A stretch of 64,000 nucleotides of DNA from Janthinobacterium sp. ROICE36 (GTDB taxonomy: Bacteria > Pseudomonadota > Gammaproteobacteria > Burkholderiales > Burkholderiaceae_D): positions 24,990 through 88,989 of the forward strand of contig NZ_PEBS01000018.1 in NCBI RefSeq assembly GCF_002869965.1, written 5' to 3'. Positions within the stretch are counted from its first letter, which is position 1. Each line of letters begins with the position of its first letter. The notes under the pieces are model-generated. The model was not told the DNA's origin, searched no databases, and was given only the letters and a program-made list of their open reading frames with translations. This document shows, in pieces, positions 63,222-64,000 of the stretch. A program made the position numbers and the translations under genes.

Positions 63222-63794
63222 ATGAAAGCCTCTATGTTCTTCAAGAAGAATCTCCTCAAATCCATCGCCGCCGTTGCCGCCTTGGCCGCGATGCAATCGG
63301 TACTCGCAGCGGACGGCAAACTGATTGATTCCGCCTACGCCGAATACGCAAATGGCACCAGCACACAAATGATACGTGTGGGTGCCACTTCGGACTGGGA
63401 TAAAGCCTGGTTCAAATCCAATGGCACGCAATTGAGCGGTTACTGGGATGCCAGCTTTGGCGCATGGCGCGGAGATCGCTACCGCAACGTTCCTGGCGCA
63501 ACACAAAGTCTGGTTGATATCGGTTTCACGCCGGTGTTCCGCTTTGAAAATATCAGCAAGAAAGGTTTGTATGCCGAAGGCGGCATTGGCGTGCACATGC
63601 TGTCGAAACTGTATGACAATGACGACTACCGCCTGTCAACACACTTCCAGTTCGGCGACCATGTCGGTATAGGCTATGTCTTCGACAATAATTGGGAAGT
63701 CGCTGCCAAGATCCAGCATTTCTCGAACGGTGGTTACAAAAAGCCCAATACAGGCGTTAACTTCCTGAACCTGAAAGTGGCGTACCATTTCTGA
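63222..63794 (+). CDS. pagL: Lipid A 3-O-deacylase PagL family
   Basis: This outer-membrane beta-barrel esterase removes the 3-O acyl chain of lipid A. The 190-residue precursor starts MKASMFFKKN, with a signal peptide to about residue 30 (LAAMQSVLAA). The mature part alternates as in an eight-strand barrel. The catalytic His166 and Ser168 are in KIQHFSNGG, and the C-terminus ends with Phe, as usual for outer-membrane proteins. A Glu should complete the triad. The upstream residues back to 63159 do not fit, and a second ATG at 63234 is possible. The gene has a good terminator, after which an insertion element begins. Confidence 0.88.
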   Translation: MKASMFFKKNLLKSIAAVAALAAMQSVLAADGKLIDSAYAEYANGTSTQMIRVGATSDWDKAWFKSNGTQLSGYWDASFGAWRGDRYRNVPGATQSLVDIGFTPVFRFENISKKGLYAEGGIGVHMLSKLYDNDDYRLSTHFQFGDHVGIGYVFDNNWEVAAKIQHFSNGGYKKPNTGVNFLNLKVAYHF

Positions 63795-63810
63795 TGGAGT
63801 GGCACAGATG

Positions 63811-63839
63811 AAAAGGCAGCGCGCAGCGCTGCTTTTTTT
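63811..63839 (+). terminator. Intrinsic terminator of pagL
   Basis: A 7-bp perfect stem GCAGCGC/GCGCTGC (63816-63822 and 63826-63832) with a 3-base loop is followed by seven T. It begins about 20 bases after the pagL stop. Confidence 0.9.
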
Positions 63840-63840
63840 G

Positions 63841-64000
63841 AGGGTGTAAATAATTTTGTGTAAACGGTCATTTGGCAGGACACTGCCGCCACCAAGGAGA
63901 AACAATGACCGTTGTAAAGCGTAACAAGCGGGCCAAGCCCGACCCGGAACTGCTCAAACTGGCCGACAGCTTGCTGGCCAACTACCAGAAGCCCGAGGAT
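63841..64000 (+). mobile_element. Left part of an IS256-family insertion sequence, cut by window edge
   Basis: The first transposase residues identify the family, and the end sequence starting GGGTGTAAATAATTTTGTGT resembles IS256-family terminal repeats as I remember them. The element begins just after the pagL terminator T-run, so the exact boundary may be off by a few bases. The other end and target duplication lie outside the window. Confidence 0.75.
63905..64000 (+). CDS. IS256-family transposase, N-terminus only
   Basis: The 32 visible residues (MTVVKRNKRAKPDPELLKLA and then SLLANYQKPED) match the start of IS256-type DDE transposases, which usually have about 400 residues and bind terminal repeats through their N-terminal part. 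AAGGAGA lies five bases before the ATG, a strong ribosome site. The frame is open to the window edge, so completeness and activity cannot be judged. Confidence 0.8.
   Translation, partial: MTVVKRNKRAKPDPELLKLADSLLANYQKPED

Overview
This 64-kb window is ordinary chromosomal DNA from a GC-rich beta-proteobacterium. An Oxalobacteraceae member such as Janthinobacterium, Duganella or Massilia is my inference. The basis is the queA-tgt-yajC-secD-secF order, an aru-type arginine succinyltransferase operon with an AraC-type ArgR, a 180-kDa-class NAD-glutamate dehydrogenase and the style of many hypothetical proteins. I see no rRNA, tRNA, CRISPR array, prophage or defence island. The only mobile element is the start of an IS256-family insertion sequence at the right edge.

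Layout. Positions 1-10.7 kb hold a truncated S9 peptidase, two amino acid permeases, a RidA-family protein, an ABC-F ATPase, an old-yellow enzyme, a glycine-zipper protein and DUF1993/DUF2167 proteins. Positions 10.9-24.1 kb form one long minus-strand block for arginine catabolism: argR, then aruC-aruF-aruG-aruD-aruB-gdhB-aruE. The first six enzymes plus AruE turn arginine into glutamate through succinylated intermediates, and the glutamate dehydrogenase inside the operon passes the carbon on to 2-oxoglutarate. Upstream of aruC there is a perfect -10 box with no good -35, preceded by repeats that look like ArgR half-sites.

Positions 24.2-28.6 kb hold small regulators (MarR, HDOD, WYL), a glutathione transferase and a ClpP-fold periplasmic protein. 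Positions 28.6-34.4 kb hold queA-tgt and yajC-secD-secF, followed by divergent recG. Positions 36.7-44.3 kb form a tight minus-strand run: pyrC, DUF3025, a Gfo/Idh/MocA oxidoreductase, an MFS transporter, a 41-residue membrane protein and a SWIM-SNF2 helicase. Positions 44.4-47.7 kb are the gltIJKL glutamate/aspartate uptake operon, which fits functionally with the arginine/glutamate block.

Positions 47.9-63.8 kb hold an Atm1-type ABC exporter, a YciA thioesterase, a PhoD phosphatase, a membrane LytTR regulator next to an acyltransferase, two tandem fadD paralogues, a lipoprotein peptidase coupled to a molybdopterin oxidoreductase, an M20 amidohydrolase, a beta-hydroxyacid dehydrogenase and a PagL lipid A deacylase. 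The IS256 element starts just after the pagL terminator.

The most notable structural points are: gdhB embedded in the aru operon; six convergent gene pairs whose stop codons interlock or lie within 6 bases; two probably leaderless regulator genes; paired hairpins between yajC and secD; an intrinsic terminator only 20 bases upstream of the second fadD; and a LacI/cre-like operator over the fadD promoter. I found no clearly new multi-gene system.
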